Shown: one piece after another, positions 45,509 through 54,467 of the stretch | Layout of the letters: the number at the start of each line of letters is the position of its first letter | How positions within the stretch are numbered: position 1 is the first letter of the stretch | Notes under the pieces: generated by a model | Databases searched by the model: none | What the model saw: the letters and a program-made list of their open reading frames with translations, nothing else | Told to the model about the DNA's origin: nothing | Program-made: the position numbers and the translations under genes | Assembly (NCBI GenBank): GCA_028822935.1 | Contig: JAPKCM010000001.1 | Location: 124,001 to 188,000, forward strand | Origin: Akkermansiaceae bacterium | GTDB lineage: Bacteria > Verrucomicrobiota > Verrucomicrobiia > Verrucomicrobiales > Akkermansiaceae | Direction: 5' to 3' | Length of the DNA: 64,000 bases

Positions 45509-46699
45509 GTGAGGGAAGTGAAAAATCAAAAGCAGAAAAATACGCCGGTCCATCTGTTGGTGACTGTTGCTTGCGCTGTGATCTTGATCGGCGGAATGAA
45601 GCTTGCGCAGAGTTTTTTCATTCCCATTCTTCTTGCTGCTTTTATTGCCACCATCAGTTTTCCCATTACGGGCTGGTTGAGGAAGAACCGGGTTCCTCAG
45701 TCTATCGCTGTCCTTTTGACCGTTCTAATAGACTTTGCCTTCTTGATCGGCATTATTTTGATCTGTATTTCGCTGTTAGGGGATCTCGAGACGAAGTGGC
45801 AAGATACTTATTATCCCGCTCTCACCCAGCGCATCGACGAGGCCTCGGAAGCAACGGTGGGTTTGTTGGAAAAATTTGATGTGAAAGACGCACGGATGAA
45901 GGTCGAGGCTTACGGATTGTCGAATATTCAGGAGCAATTCACCGGTAAGGAGTCGATGGTCAAGCTTCTCGACTTGGGAACCGACGTGGCTTGGAAGGCC
46001 CTTTCGTTTTTGGGAACGACATTTATGGTGCTTGTTCTAACGATTTTCATGTTGAGCGAGGCGCGCATGTTTGGTCGGAGAGCGGATGCGATTCTCGATG
46101 CTCGTGGGCCAAACTTTCAGCGGATCCTCTCGGCGACATCTGACATTCAGCGCTACCTTGCGATCAAGACCTTGGTGAGTTTGGCGACGGGGATTTTGGC
46201 GGGCTTCCTTTGCTGGTCGGCACGCCTCGATTTTTTCTTACTTTGGGGGATTTTGGCCTTTGCGCTCAACTTCATTCCTGTTTTGGGCTCGATTATTGCT
46301 GGGGTGCCGCCACTTATTCTCGCGCTTTTGGTGCACGGAGGGCCGAGCGCGATGGCGATTGCGATTGGATTCATTTCGATTAACGTTTTTCTGGGGAACT
46401 TTTTGGAGCCGATGCTGATGGGTCGCCGTTTTGGACTTTCGACCCTGGTGGTGATTGTTTCCGTCCTGTTTTGGGGGTATGTCTGGGGACCGGTGGGAAT
46501 GCTCCTAGGGGTTCCTCTTACGATGGTTTTGAAAGTGATGCTCGATAACAGTGATGAATTTCGCTGGCTGTCGGTGGCGATCACGAAAGAGAAGAGGCGT
46601 GCGATCCTTGATGATGATGATGAACTCGATGATGAGGATTCGATGTTGGATGGTGATGTTGGCTTGTCTGATCGGTTCACAGAAGGGACGCGGAGCTAG
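45509..46699 (+). CDS. AI-2E-family (PerM/YdiK-like) membrane transporter
   Basis: 396 residues from a GTG; another GTG nine bases on is possible. About eight membrane helices in the family pattern. FIPILLAAFIATISFPITGW opens the domain, then LWGILAFALNFIPVLGSIIA and GPVGMLLGVPLT, which are the conserved C-terminal blocks. The tail is Asp/Glu-rich. Relatives include the AI-2 exporter TqsA and Na+/H+ antiporters, so the substrate is open. Confidence 0.9.
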   Translation: MREVKNQKQKNTPVHLLVTVACAVILIGGMKLAQSFFIPILLAAFIATISFPITGWLRKNRVPQSIAVLLTVLIDFAFLIGIILICISLLGDLETKWQDTYYPALTQRIDEASEATVGLLEKFDVKDARMKVEAYGLSNIQEQFTGKESMVKLLDLGTDVAWKALSFLGTTFMVLVLTIFMLSEARMFGRRADAILDARGPNFQRILSATSDIQRYLAIKTLVSLATGILAGFLCWSARLDFFLLWGILAFALNFIPVLGSIIAGVPPLILALLVHGGPSAMAIAIGFISINVFLGNFLEPMLMGRRFGLSTLVVIVSVLFWGYVWGPVGMLLGVPLTMVLKVMLDNSDEFRWLSVAITKEKRRAILDDDDELDDEDSMLDGDVGLSDRFTEGTRS

Positions 46700-46736
46700 A
46701 GTTTGTAAGTCCTTAATTTCAGGTTAGGTTCCTTCT

Positions 46737-47726
46737 GTGCGAAAGACGAGTGTGCAGAGGTTGGCTTTTCTGAGTCTAGTTAGTGTGATTATTTTGGTCT
46801 TTGTGGGCGCGATTGTTCGGGTGACTGGGGCAGGCCTGGGCTGTCCTGACTGGCCGAAGTGCTGGGGAGAGTTGATTCCGCCGTGGAAGGTTGAGCAGGT
46901 TGATCCGGCATCATTTAGTGATCGTAAACTGAAGACTTTTAAAAGGAAGGCCGAGCGCCTTGGTCGGGATCCTGATTTGGTGACGAGGGAATCGCTGAAA
47001 GATGACTTTAACCCGGTGCATACGTGGACGGAATTTATCAATCGTCTCTTCGCACTTCCGGTGACCATTTTGAGTCTGGCGCTCATGATTGTGGGGTGGC
47101 GCAGAAAGAATTTACCTGGTCGGGTGAGGAAATGTGCCGTGCTGAGCTTCGGGCTCGTGATTGTGAATGCTCTTTTGGGAGCAGCTGTGGTCTTTAGTGG
47201 ATTGCATACCGGAGTGATTACCGCGCATTTGGTGGCGGCTTTTGTCCTTCTCCTCCTCCTGACTTTTGTTGTCTGGGCTGGAGTGGAAAAGGGGACGCAA
47301 TTGAAATCGATTGATGGGGCTTCACGGGCTCAAGTGGGTATCCTTTTAGCGGTCGTTCTGATCGAGGGATTCCTAGGTGCGCAGATCAGGGAGATGACCG
47401 ATGATCTTCAGATGAAATTTGGAACAGACTCGCGTGCAATCTGGATCATACAGATTGAAGATTCGATCGTCTTTCTGATTCATCGCAGCTTTTCGTGGGT
47501 CATTTTTGGAGCTGCTCTTTTTGTGGGTTGGAAGGTGAAGTGGCGGGGGCTCGTCCCTCGATCGATCCTGGTGATCGTCTTTGCTTTCATGTTGATGGGG
47601 CTCTTTTTCTCGTATGTTCAGATCAATGCGGTCGTGCAGGTGCTTCACGTGGGGCTGGCTTCAGTGCTCGTGAGTCTGGTGTTCTACTGGTGGCTTGCGG
47701 CAGATCAAGGAGGCCAACGTGCCTAA
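46737..47726 (+). CDS. ctaA: heme A synthase, COX15/CtaA family
   Basis: 329 residues from GTG, eight membrane helices. TGAGLGCPDWPKCWG, HTWTEFINR, LHTGVITAHL, LIHRSFSW and QVLHVG bear the four conserved histidines that bind heme. It oxidises heme O to heme A for aa3-type cytochrome oxidase, implying aerobic respiration. Its end overlaps the MFS gene by eight bases. Confidence 0.93.
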   Translation: MRKTSVQRLAFLSLVSVIILVFVGAIVRVTGAGLGCPDWPKCWGELIPPWKVEQVDPASFSDRKLKTFKRKAERLGRDPDLVTRESLKDDFNPVHTWTEFINRLFALPVTILSLALMIVGWRRKNLPGRVRKCAVLSFGLVIVNALLGAAVVFSGLHTGVITAHLVAAFVLLLLLTFVVWAGVEKGTQLKSIDGASRAQVGILLAVVLIEGFLGAQIREMTDDLQMKFGTDSRAIWIIQIEDSIVFLIHRSFSWVIFGAALFVGWKVKWRGLVPRSILVIVFAFMLMGLFFSYVQINAVVQVLHVGLASVLVSLVFYWWLAADQGGQRA

Positions 47727-48930
47727 CCAGGGCTTTCGTAGGAGAACGTTCGTTGTTGATAGTGTCCGGGCGGTTCCCGCCGGGGTGATCGAGACGGTGA
47801 GCACGACCTTTTCGATTCTTTTAGCGGATCGGGTTTTTGGTGCCGGAATTTGGTCGAAAGCATCCCTGGTGGCGATCCCGAGTATGGGGCTGTTGCTGAG
47901 TCTCTTTGTGGTGCAAGCGGTGCGGCGATCAGGAGTATCGGTCAATGCGGCGCTCGCGGTGATTTTTTCGATGGCGGCGGTGGGCTTTGGAGTTGCTTCG
48001 TTTGCGGGCGATAGTTTTGAAACATACATGATGGGGATGACCATTGGGTTGATCGGAGTGACCTTGAATATCCCGCTCTTTTCTCAGATTTATCGACGTC
48101 ACTATCCCGATGAATCGCGAGGGCGGCTCTTCTCGATCACGGCTTTTGTGCGGAAGGTTTTCGCGATTGGCGCGGCTCTTTTGTTTGGCTGGATGCTGAC
48201 GGTCTCACTTGACTATTTTCCGTGGCTCCTACGCGTGTATGCTCTGGCTTGTTTGATCATGGCTGCTCTCGTATTGGCGATCGAACGGGTGACTCTGAGG
48301 TCATCGAATTCCGTGCGCCTATTTGATGCCTTTCGCCATACTACTGAAGACGTGGCGTTTCGGAAGTTGCTGATTTCGTGGATGATTTTAGGGATGGGAA
48401 ATCTGCTTTGTTTTTCACTCTTCGTGGAATACGTGACGAATGAAGATTATGGATTCAACCTGAGCGAGAGTCACGTGAGCATCATCACCACGGTGATTCC
48501 CGAGACGCTTTTTCTTTTCTTTATTTTGGTTTGGGGAAGGTTGTTTGACCGGATGAATTTTTATGTTCTCCGCTGCTTGATTAATGTCATCTTTGCGGTA
48601 GGAATTCTCTTCTACTTCTTGGGCGACGATTTATGGGCTCTTTACATCGGAATTGGCCTTCACGGTGTGGCGCGAGCGGGTGGGAATGTCGCGTGGAGTC
48701 TCTGGGTGACGAAGTTTGCCAGGGAGGAAAATGTTGCGGAATATATGAGTGTTCATACCTTCCTGACTGGGTGCCGTGGAGTGATTGCGCCTTTTATTGC
48801 TTTCCGTATGGCATCGACAGTGGGGCCAATGTGGGTGGGTCTTATCGGGTCCGGAATGATCTTTGTAGCGACGGCGATGCTAGGGCCTGCGATTATGAGC
48901 CATCGGAGAGATCAGAAAAAGAATCGGTAA
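47719..48930 (+). CDS. MFS transporter
   Basis: 403 residues from GTG 47719, chosen because AAGGAGG lies at 47707-47713 with a five-base spacer, whereas a TTG at 47695 has none. About twelve membrane segments. It lacks a clear substrate signature; the GLIGVTLNIPLFSQIYRRHY block is a cytoplasmic loop region. A transported metabolite or drug cannot be named. Overlap with ctaA suggests co-transcription. Confidence 0.85.
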   Translation: MPNQGFRRRTFVVDSVRAVPAGVIETVSTTFSILLADRVFGAGIWSKASLVAIPSMGLLLSLFVVQAVRRSGVSVNAALAVIFSMAAVGFGVASFAGDSFETYMMGMTIGLIGVTLNIPLFSQIYRRHYPDESRGRLFSITAFVRKVFAIGAALLFGWMLTVSLDYFPWLLRVYALACLIMAALVLAIERVTLRSSNSVRLFDAFRHTTEDVAFRKLLISWMILGMGNLLCFSLFVEYVTNEDYGFNLSESHVSIITTVIPETLFLFFILVWGRLFDRMNFYVLRCLINVIFAVGILFYFLGDDLWALYIGIGLHGVARAGGNVAWSLWVTKFAREENVAEYMSVHTFLTGCRGVIAPFIAFRMASTVGPMWVGLIGSGMIFVATAMLGPAIMSHRRDQKKNR

Positions 48931-48933
48931 AAC

Positions 48934-48961
48934 TTGCCAGAGGGGGCGGGATTTGTATTCT
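48934..48961 (+). promoter_or_regulatory. candidate promoter for tRNA-Thr
   Basis: TTGCCA (48934-48939), 16-base spacer, TATTCT (48956-48961), placed 24 bases before the tRNA. Confidence 0.5.
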
Positions 48962-48984
48962 GCCGCCCGTCGCGTAAGTGATGA

Positions 48985-49060
48985 GCCAGCTTAGCTTCAA
49001 CGGTAGAGCTCTCGATTTGTAATCGAGTGGTTGTCGGTTCGAATCCGACAGCTGGCTCCA
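48985..49060 (+). tRNA. tRNA-Thr (anticodon TGT)
   Basis: 76 bases. Acceptor GCCAGCT pairs with AGCTGGC, the anticodon stem is CTCGA/TCGAG with loop TTTGTAA (anticodon TGT at positions 34-36), and the T arm is GTCGG-TTCGAAT-CCGAC. The 3' CCA is encoded. It reads ACA and, with wobble modification, other Thr codons. Confidence 0.96.
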
Positions 49061-49138
49061 TTTTTCTTCCCTTCATTTTTTGAGGTCTGAGTTCTTTACC
49101 CAGTCGGTCGGAATGATAGCATTTTTCCAATCTTACCC

Positions 49139-49849
49139 ATGGGAAAGCTAGAACGGCGACTTGATACACTCCAAACTGTGGAGCTGGCGGAGGGGATGGA
49201 AATCCATCTTCGGATCGCGGGACCCTTTTTGCGTCTTTACGCTTATTTGTTGGATCTGGTGATCATGATTGCTGCAGTGATTCTCATTTGGATTGTGATC
49301 GGGATTTCGTCTTTTGCCCTCGGCGGGAATGTGGCGGTGGGATTGATCAATCTGGCCCTGTTCGTTTTGCTCTGGTTTTACTCGGTATTCTTTGAGGTGA
49401 GCCGAAAGGGAGCCACTCCGGGGAAGATGGTATTGGGTTTGCGTGTCGTGAATGAAGCGGGAGGAACGCTGACTTTCGGGGCTTCGATGGTTCGAAATTT
49501 CGTTCGGATTGTGGAAATTATTTTTCCCTTTCTGCCTCTCTTCTGTTTCTTGAATCCTCGATTCCAGCGTCTGGGAGATTTGGCCGCGGGAAGCCTCGTT
49601 GTTTACACGCGGGTTCGACAAGATCCGGTATATTTGGGTCCTCCAGCTTTAAATTCCATTCCGGTAAATGTGGCACTGACCCGGGAGGAGCGGGCCGCCA
49701 TTATTTCCTTTCGTCACCGATCTGGAAATTGGTCGGAGGCCCGTCGGGCGGAATTGGGCAATCATTTAAATCCACTCACGGGGCAAGCCGGTCCCAAAGG
49801 GGTCGCAACAATCGTCGGCATGGCTCATTGGTTAGAAGATCATTCATGA
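49139..49849 (+). CDS. RDD-family membrane protein
   Basis: 236 residues. Three to four membrane segments with the RDD family layout (LRLYAYLLDLVIMIAAVI, then KGATPGKMVLGLRVV, then LGDLAAGSLVVYTRV). The usual Arg-Asp-Asp near the first helix is LYAYLLDL here. A soluble C-terminal tail of about 75 residues follows. It is the first gene of a six-gene cluster linked by overlaps and is separated from tRNA-Thr by 78 bases. Confidence 0.88.
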   Translation: MGKLERRLDTLQTVELAEGMEIHLRIAGPFLRLYAYLLDLVIMIAAVILIWIVIGISSFALGGNVAVGLINLALFVLLWFYSVFFEVSRKGATPGKMVLGLRVVNEAGGTLTFGASMVRNFVRIVEIIFPFLPLFCFLNPRFQRLGDLAAGSLVVYTRVRQDPVYLGPPALNSIPVNVALTREERAAIISFRHRSGNWSEARRAELGNHLNPLTGQAGPKGVATIVGMAHWLEDHS

Positions 49850-50814
49850 ATCGGCAGGAATTTGAGCAGCGAAAATCTGCCGAGTGGAGCAATCTTGATC
49901 TGAGGATTAAAGGACTGGAAGGTCGTGGTCCTGCGGTGGAGCCGGAGAAGGTCCCGGGAATGTTTCGTCGGGTTTGTCACGACTTAGCTCTGGCTCAGTA
50001 TCGCATGTATGGGAGCCGGATTTGTGATCGTCTGAATTCACTGGCGATTCGAGGGTATCGTCTGATCCATCGGAGCAAAGGTGGATTCGGAGAAGGCTCG
50101 ATTCGATTCGTTTTCAATACCTTTCCTAATTCGTTGAGAAGAGAGTGGAAGCTCTTTGTCGTGTCCTCGCTCGTGTTCTGGGTCCCGTTTTTCCTGATGT
50201 GGTGGTCGGCCTCCCACGAAATTGCTTGGGTGCAGGCGATTCTAGGGCCGGAGATGATGATGCAAGTCGAGGGAATGTATGGAAAAGATGCTGATACGGT
50301 CGAATACTTGAGAGGGGAACACGGGGCGAATTTCCAGATGTTTACCCATTATATTAAGAACAATGTGGGCATCGATTTTAAGCTCTTCGCAGGGGGGATT
50401 CTCTATGGCATTGGGACCCTTTTCTTTTTGGTTTTCAACGGCCTCTATATCGGGGCGGTTTTCGGCTACGTGGATTATGCGGGAGATCCCGAAAAGCTGC
50501 TTACTTTTGTGGCAGGACATTCTTCCTTCGAATTGCTAGGGATGATTGTGGTGGGAATGGCCGGGTTAAAAATAGGGTTTGCGCTATTGGCTCCGGGGCG
50601 ATTGAGTCGTGCCCAGTCGCTGACGCAGGCAGGGAGATACGCTCTGCCCCTCTTAATCGGTGGCGCGTTGATGACTGGTTTGGCGGCAGTGGTGGAAGGT
50701 TTTTGGTCCGCTCAAGCAATATCTGGGAATGTCAAATATGGGGTGGGAATTTTCTTCTGGGTTCTCCATTTGGTTTACTTTCTTTTTGTAGGCAGGGGGT
50801 ACCGTGGAGCTTGA
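49846..50814 (+). CDS. SpoIIM/DUF95-like membrane protein
   Basis: 322 residues from ATG 49846, overlapping the RDD stop by four bases. A cytoplasmic N-terminal part (MNRQEFEQRKSAEWSNLD) precedes about five membrane segments. GHSSFELLGMIVVGMAGLKIG matches the conserved GH(G/S)xxE block of stage II sporulation protein M relatives. In non-sporulating bacteria such proteins occur in RDD/MoxR/DUF58 clusters; the molecular role is unknown. Confidence 0.87.
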   Translation: MNRQEFEQRKSAEWSNLDLRIKGLEGRGPAVEPEKVPGMFRRVCHDLALAQYRMYGSRICDRLNSLAIRGYRLIHRSKGGFGEGSIRFVFNTFPNSLRREWKLFVVSSLVFWVPFFLMWWSASHEIAWVQAILGPEMMMQVEGMYGKDADTVEYLRGEHGANFQMFTHYIKNNVGIDFKLFAGGILYGIGTLFFLVFNGLYIGAVFGYVDYAGDPEKLLTFVAGHSSFELLGMIVVGMAGLKIGFALLAPGRLSRAQSLTQAGRYALPLLIGGALMTGLAAVVEGFWSAQAISGNVKYGVGIFFWVLHLVYFLFVGRGYRGA

Positions 50815-52324
50815 AAAGGTGACGGCGGAGATTCGTCCGCGGAGTGATTGGGAAGCGGTTGATCTCGGCGTGAGCTTGTCGCGTTCTCATCTGGGGACTC
50901 TGTGGCGGGCTTGGCTGGTTACGGTCTTGCCCCTGAGTCTTTTGATTCTGCTGCTCTTTTTTAAGACAATGGGTTGGGGGATCTTTTTGATTTGGTGGCT
51001 CAAGCCTATTTGGGATCGCGTGGCTCTCTTTCCTTTAAGTCGAAATCTCTTCGGCGAAGAACCCGATACGAAGGCCACCATTAAGGTTCTCCCTCAGCAG
51101 CTGCGGCAAAATTGGGTTCTGGTGATTTTGGGAATCGCCTTTGCTGTTCTTGGGCATTTCGTTCATCGCGAGAATGTCGATGGAGGCCTGATTGCCCTCT
51201 TCTGGCTCTGTTTGCTGGGTGTCTTGTTTTATCGCTCATCGATCTACCGCTCCTTTGTTCTTCCGGTGGGATTTCTTGAGGGCTTAAAAGGGAAAAAATA
51301 TCGCGCTCGCGTGAGTCTGCTGTCGCGCCGTAGTTCGGGAGCTGCTCTTGGGCTCACGGCCACTTGTGTGCTGATGGAGATCGGGCTTTTTTTGAGCCAG
51401 TTTTTTTTTCTGCAGTTTATGGTGCCAGAGGGCACTGATTGGAGCTTTTGGCAGGTCATGGAAGACTTCTTCCAAAGCGAGGGTGATGCCTTTCCGTTTT
51501 GGTTGATGGCGCTGATCGCGGCGGCCTATTTTGTCTCGATGTCACTGACGTCCTGGTTCTATACCGGGGGTGGTTTTGGTCTTTATGTCAATTCACGGAC
51601 ATGGAGTGAAGGCTGGGACATCGAACTTGCGTTTAAGAGATTGGGGCAGCGGATTGCTTTGGTGGTTTTTGCGATGTCTCTTTTTTTTGTTGTTTCGGAA
51701 GTGTATGCAGAGACGAGTCAGGAGCGTGTCGAAGAAGTCTTGGCGAGCGACGACTTCGAAGTGCAAAAGGGAATCCGAAGGGATTATCAAGAGGAAGAGG
51801 ACTCGGATTCGAGCATGAGATTGTCCGGGGGGCTCGGATTCATCGGCGCTCTTGGGAATTTGCTCTTCTGGGGTGTTGCGATTGCGATCGTCGGAGGAAT
51901 CATCTGGACCATTGTTCACAATGCACAGGCGTTTAGTGGAGGCATGAGTCCATCAGAGAAGGAGAAGGGGAAAATCAAGACCTTGGCGGGAATGCAGATC
52001 TCACCAGAATCCTTGCCGGACGATATTTTAGCGACGGCAAAGAAACTCTGGGCTGAAGGTCGAAAAAAGGATGCGCTTGGATTGTTGTATCGAGGCGCGA
52101 TTAGTTCGATGGTTTCAGGTGATCTCGTGGAGATTGAAGAATCGGATACCGAGAGCGAATGTCTGCGACGATTGAACGGGAAGGATCTGCCAGAGTATCC
52201 TTATTTTGCCACGCTAACGAATGCTTGGGTAAGTATGGCTTATGCCAAAGAAGACCCCGATGAGGGGACGATGGGGCAGCTCTGGGAAGAGTGGCCTTTT
52301 CCGGTGGAAGGGAGGTCTCGATGA
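50804..52324 (+). CDS. DUF4129-domain membrane protein
   Basis: 506 residues from GTG, starting eleven bases before the upstream stop. About six to seven membrane helices. A cytoplasmic C-terminal domain of about 120 residues (AKKLWAEGRKKDALGLLYRG...) fits DUF4129. The acidic stretch EEEDSDSS lies in a loop before the penultimate helix. It is part of the MoxR cluster, where such proteins pair with DUF4350 and DUF58. Confidence 0.85.
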   Translation: MELEKVTAEIRPRSDWEAVDLGVSLSRSHLGTLWRAWLVTVLPLSLLILLLFFKTMGWGIFLIWWLKPIWDRVALFPLSRNLFGEEPDTKATIKVLPQQLRQNWVLVILGIAFAVLGHFVHRENVDGGLIALFWLCLLGVLFYRSSIYRSFVLPVGFLEGLKGKKYRARVSLLSRRSSGAALGLTATCVLMEIGLFLSQFFFLQFMVPEGTDWSFWQVMEDFFQSEGDAFPFWLMALIAAAYFVSMSLTSWFYTGGGFGLYVNSRTWSEGWDIELAFKRLGQRIALVVFAMSLFFVVSEVYAETSQERVEEVLASDDFEVQKGIRRDYQEEEDSDSSMRLSGGLGFIGALGNLLFWGVAIAIVGGIIWTIVHNAQAFSGGMSPSEKEKGKIKTLAGMQISPESLPDDILATAKKLWAEGRKKDALGLLYRGAISSMVSGDLVEIEESDTESECLRRLNGKDLPEYPYFATLTNAWVSMAYAKEDPDEGTMGQLWEEWPFPVEGRSR

Positions 52325-53472
52325 AATGGCTTTTTTCAGTGATTTTGCTCCTTCTTGTCAGTTGCGGAGAGGATGAGAAATACGAAGAGGTCGAATTTGA
52401 TCTGGGATACAAGGGCGCGGCGCGGGTCAATCCCTACCTTGCGGCAGAGCGCTTTTTGAAGACCGGAGGCTGGGAAGTTTCGAGTTCCCGAGTTTGGAGT
52501 GATTTCGACACGGAAACGGCGACCATTATCATGCCTGGGTCTTTTCTCTCGACCAAAGGGATGGGAATGCGGGTTCTGGAATGGGTGGAAGGGGGAGGAA
52601 TGCTAGTGGTTACCTTGGAAGGTGGAGAAGGTCAGATCAATGACTTCAATCGCAATCACTGGTTGGATCTCGCGGAAGAGGAAGAATATCGAGGTCTGGA
52701 TCATCTTCTCGGCGAACTGGGCATCACGATCGAGGGTGTGGAAGTCGATGCGGTGACGGTCGGGGAGGGAGAGACCGGCGGACATTTAGGGGAGCCCTGG
52801 AATGTCGCAGAAGTCTGGGTCGCCTTGGGTGATGAGGAATACGACATGCGCGTTGAGTTTGAGGGGGAGACCGGAATGAGGGCACCCCAAGGGGAAACCT
52901 GGGATGGCGAAGAAGTGTCCCGCGTGGTGACGGTGTCGCACGGTGATGGCAAAGTGATGGTGCTTGCCCACGCGCGGCCCTTTCGAAATCCTTATCTGGG
53001 CCGAGCTGATCATGCGACTTTCCTGGAACTTGTGGTAGACTGGCACTATAAAGGAAATATTATCTTCCTTTATGGTTCCGGAAGCTCGTTCAAAGATCTC
53101 ATTTGGCAGCACGCCTGGCAGGTTGTTGTCGCCGGATTGGTCCTCCTGTTTGTCTGGTTATGGATGCGGATTCCTCGATTTGGTCCGATTAAGGAAGACG
53201 ATTCTACTTATCGGATACCCTATGGAGAAGGATTGAGGGCGGCGGCAAAATTCCTCTGGCGCAAAAAGGCATTGGGTCATTTGGTGAGGCCCCTTCGATC
53301 CGACTTGGAGCGCGAAAATTCCAACGAATCCGGTGTGCTCTATGAGAAGCTTGCAGCCGAATCAGATCTCCAAACCGATGACGTCATTGAAGCGATGACG
53401 TCCGAAAAGTTTCAAGACCCAGGCACCGTCACACGGATGGTGCGAAAACTTCAAATCCTCAGGAACCGATGA
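52321..53472 (+). CDS. DUF4350-like lipoprotein
   Basis: 383 residues from ATG 52321, which begins a lipoprotein signal (MKWLFSVILLLLVSCGEDEK, lipobox LVSC) and overlaps the previous stop by four bases. A Rossmann-like exported domain of about 230 residues (TATIIMPGSFLSTKGMG; GGMLVVTLEGG) precedes a membrane helix (QVVVAGLVLLFVWLWMRI) and a cytoplasmic helical tail. This agrees with the DUF4350 family. Confidence 0.83.
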   Translation: MKWLFSVILLLLVSCGEDEKYEEVEFDLGYKGAARVNPYLAAERFLKTGGWEVSSSRVWSDFDTETATIIMPGSFLSTKGMGMRVLEWVEGGGMLVVTLEGGEGQINDFNRNHWLDLAEEEEYRGLDHLLGELGITIEGVEVDAVTVGEGETGGHLGEPWNVAEVWVALGDEEYDMRVEFEGETGMRAPQGETWDGEEVSRVVTVSHGDGKVMVLAHARPFRNPYLGRADHATFLELVVDWHYKGNIIFLYGSGSSFKDLIWQHAWQVVVAGLVLLFVWLWMRIPRFGPIKEDDSTYRIPYGEGLRAAAKFLWRKKALGHLVRPLRSDLERENSNESGVLYEKLAAESDLQTDDVIEAMTSEKFQDPGTVTRMVRKLQILRNR

Positions 53473-54464
53473 TAGAAAACGACGCCCTCCCTCCCGCAGA
53501 AAGCCCGGACCTTACTAGTGTGACAGCCCTAGCAAATCGTCTCCGAGAAGAAGTCTCTAAGGTTGTCTTTGGCCAGGATGAAACGGTGGTGCAGGTTGTC
53601 GCCGCTCTTCTTGCTGGAGGTCATGTGCTCCTGGAAGGAAAACCGGGGCTGGGCAAGACTCACATGGTCCTCGCGCTTGCGAGCACCTTTGGAGGAAATT
53701 TCGGAAGGATTCAGTTCACGCCCGATATGATGCCATCGGACATTACTGGTTTTACTCTCTTTGATATGAAGAGCCAGACCTTCAAGACGAGACGTGGCCC
53801 GGTCTTCACGAACTTACTTTTGGCAGACGAGATCAATCGTGCTCCGGCGAAGACCCAAGCGGCTCTTCTTGAAGTGATGCAGGAAGAGCAGGTGACGATT
53901 GATGGTGAGTCGCTGCCAGTAGCACCTCCGTTTATGTGCTTTGCGACGCAAAATCCGATCGAACAAGAAGGGACTTATCCGCTTCCGGAAGCACAGCTCG
54001 ATCGTTTTTTGGTCAAAGTAGTGATCGACTATCCCTCGCTTGAAGACGAGCGGCGCGTGGTATCCGAGGTGACGGCCCAGGCAGGAGGAAAGGGCGTGGA
54101 TCCTCGGCAAGTGGAGCAGGTTTGTAATTCCGAAATTATTATCGAAGCTCAGCGACTTACGGCACAAGCCAAGGTCGTTCCTGAAGTGATTGACTACGCT
54201 CTGCGGATGACTCGTTACACGCGTGAGGCTCCGGGATTGAGTCTCGGTGCCGGAACAAGGGGAGCGATTAGTTTGGTTCAGTTGGCGAAAGCATATGCCG
54301 TCATTGAAGGGCGAAACTACGTCATTCCCGACGATATTAAACGTGCGGCAATTCCGGTTTTTCGTCATCGGGTTCATGTCGCTCCTGAAGTCGCAATCAG
54401 TGGCCAGCGAGTTGACGATCTTCTTACTAAGGCCTTGGAAAGCGTTGAGGCTCCTCGCAACTAA
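53469..54464 (+). CDS. MoxR-family AAA+ ATPase
   Basis: 331 residues. Walker A is EGKPGLGKTHMVLALA, followed by Walker B LLLADEINRAPAKTQAALLE, sensor region FATQNPIEQEGTYPLPEAQLDRF and a C-terminal helical domain. This is the MRP-type MoxR pattern. MoxR ATPases act as chaperones that mature proteins with VWA/MIDAS domains; the next gene (DUF58) has such a fold. The start overlaps the previous stop by four bases. Confidence 0.95.
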   Translation: MIENDALPPAESPDLTSVTALANRLREEVSKVVFGQDETVVQVVAALLAGGHVLLEGKPGLGKTHMVLALASTFGGNFGRIQFTPDMMPSDITGFTLFDMKSQTFKTRRGPVFTNLLLADEINRAPAKTQAALLEVMQEEQVTIDGESLPVAPPFMCFATQNPIEQEGTYPLPEAQLDRFLVKVVIDYPSLEDERRVVSEVTAQAGGKGVDPRQVEQVCNSEIIIEAQRLTAQAKVVPEVIDYALRMTRYTREAPGLSLGAGTRGAISLVQLAKAYAVIEGRNYVIPDDIKRAAIPVFRHRVHVAPEVAISGQRVDDLLTKALESVEAPRN

Positions 54465-54467
54465 ACG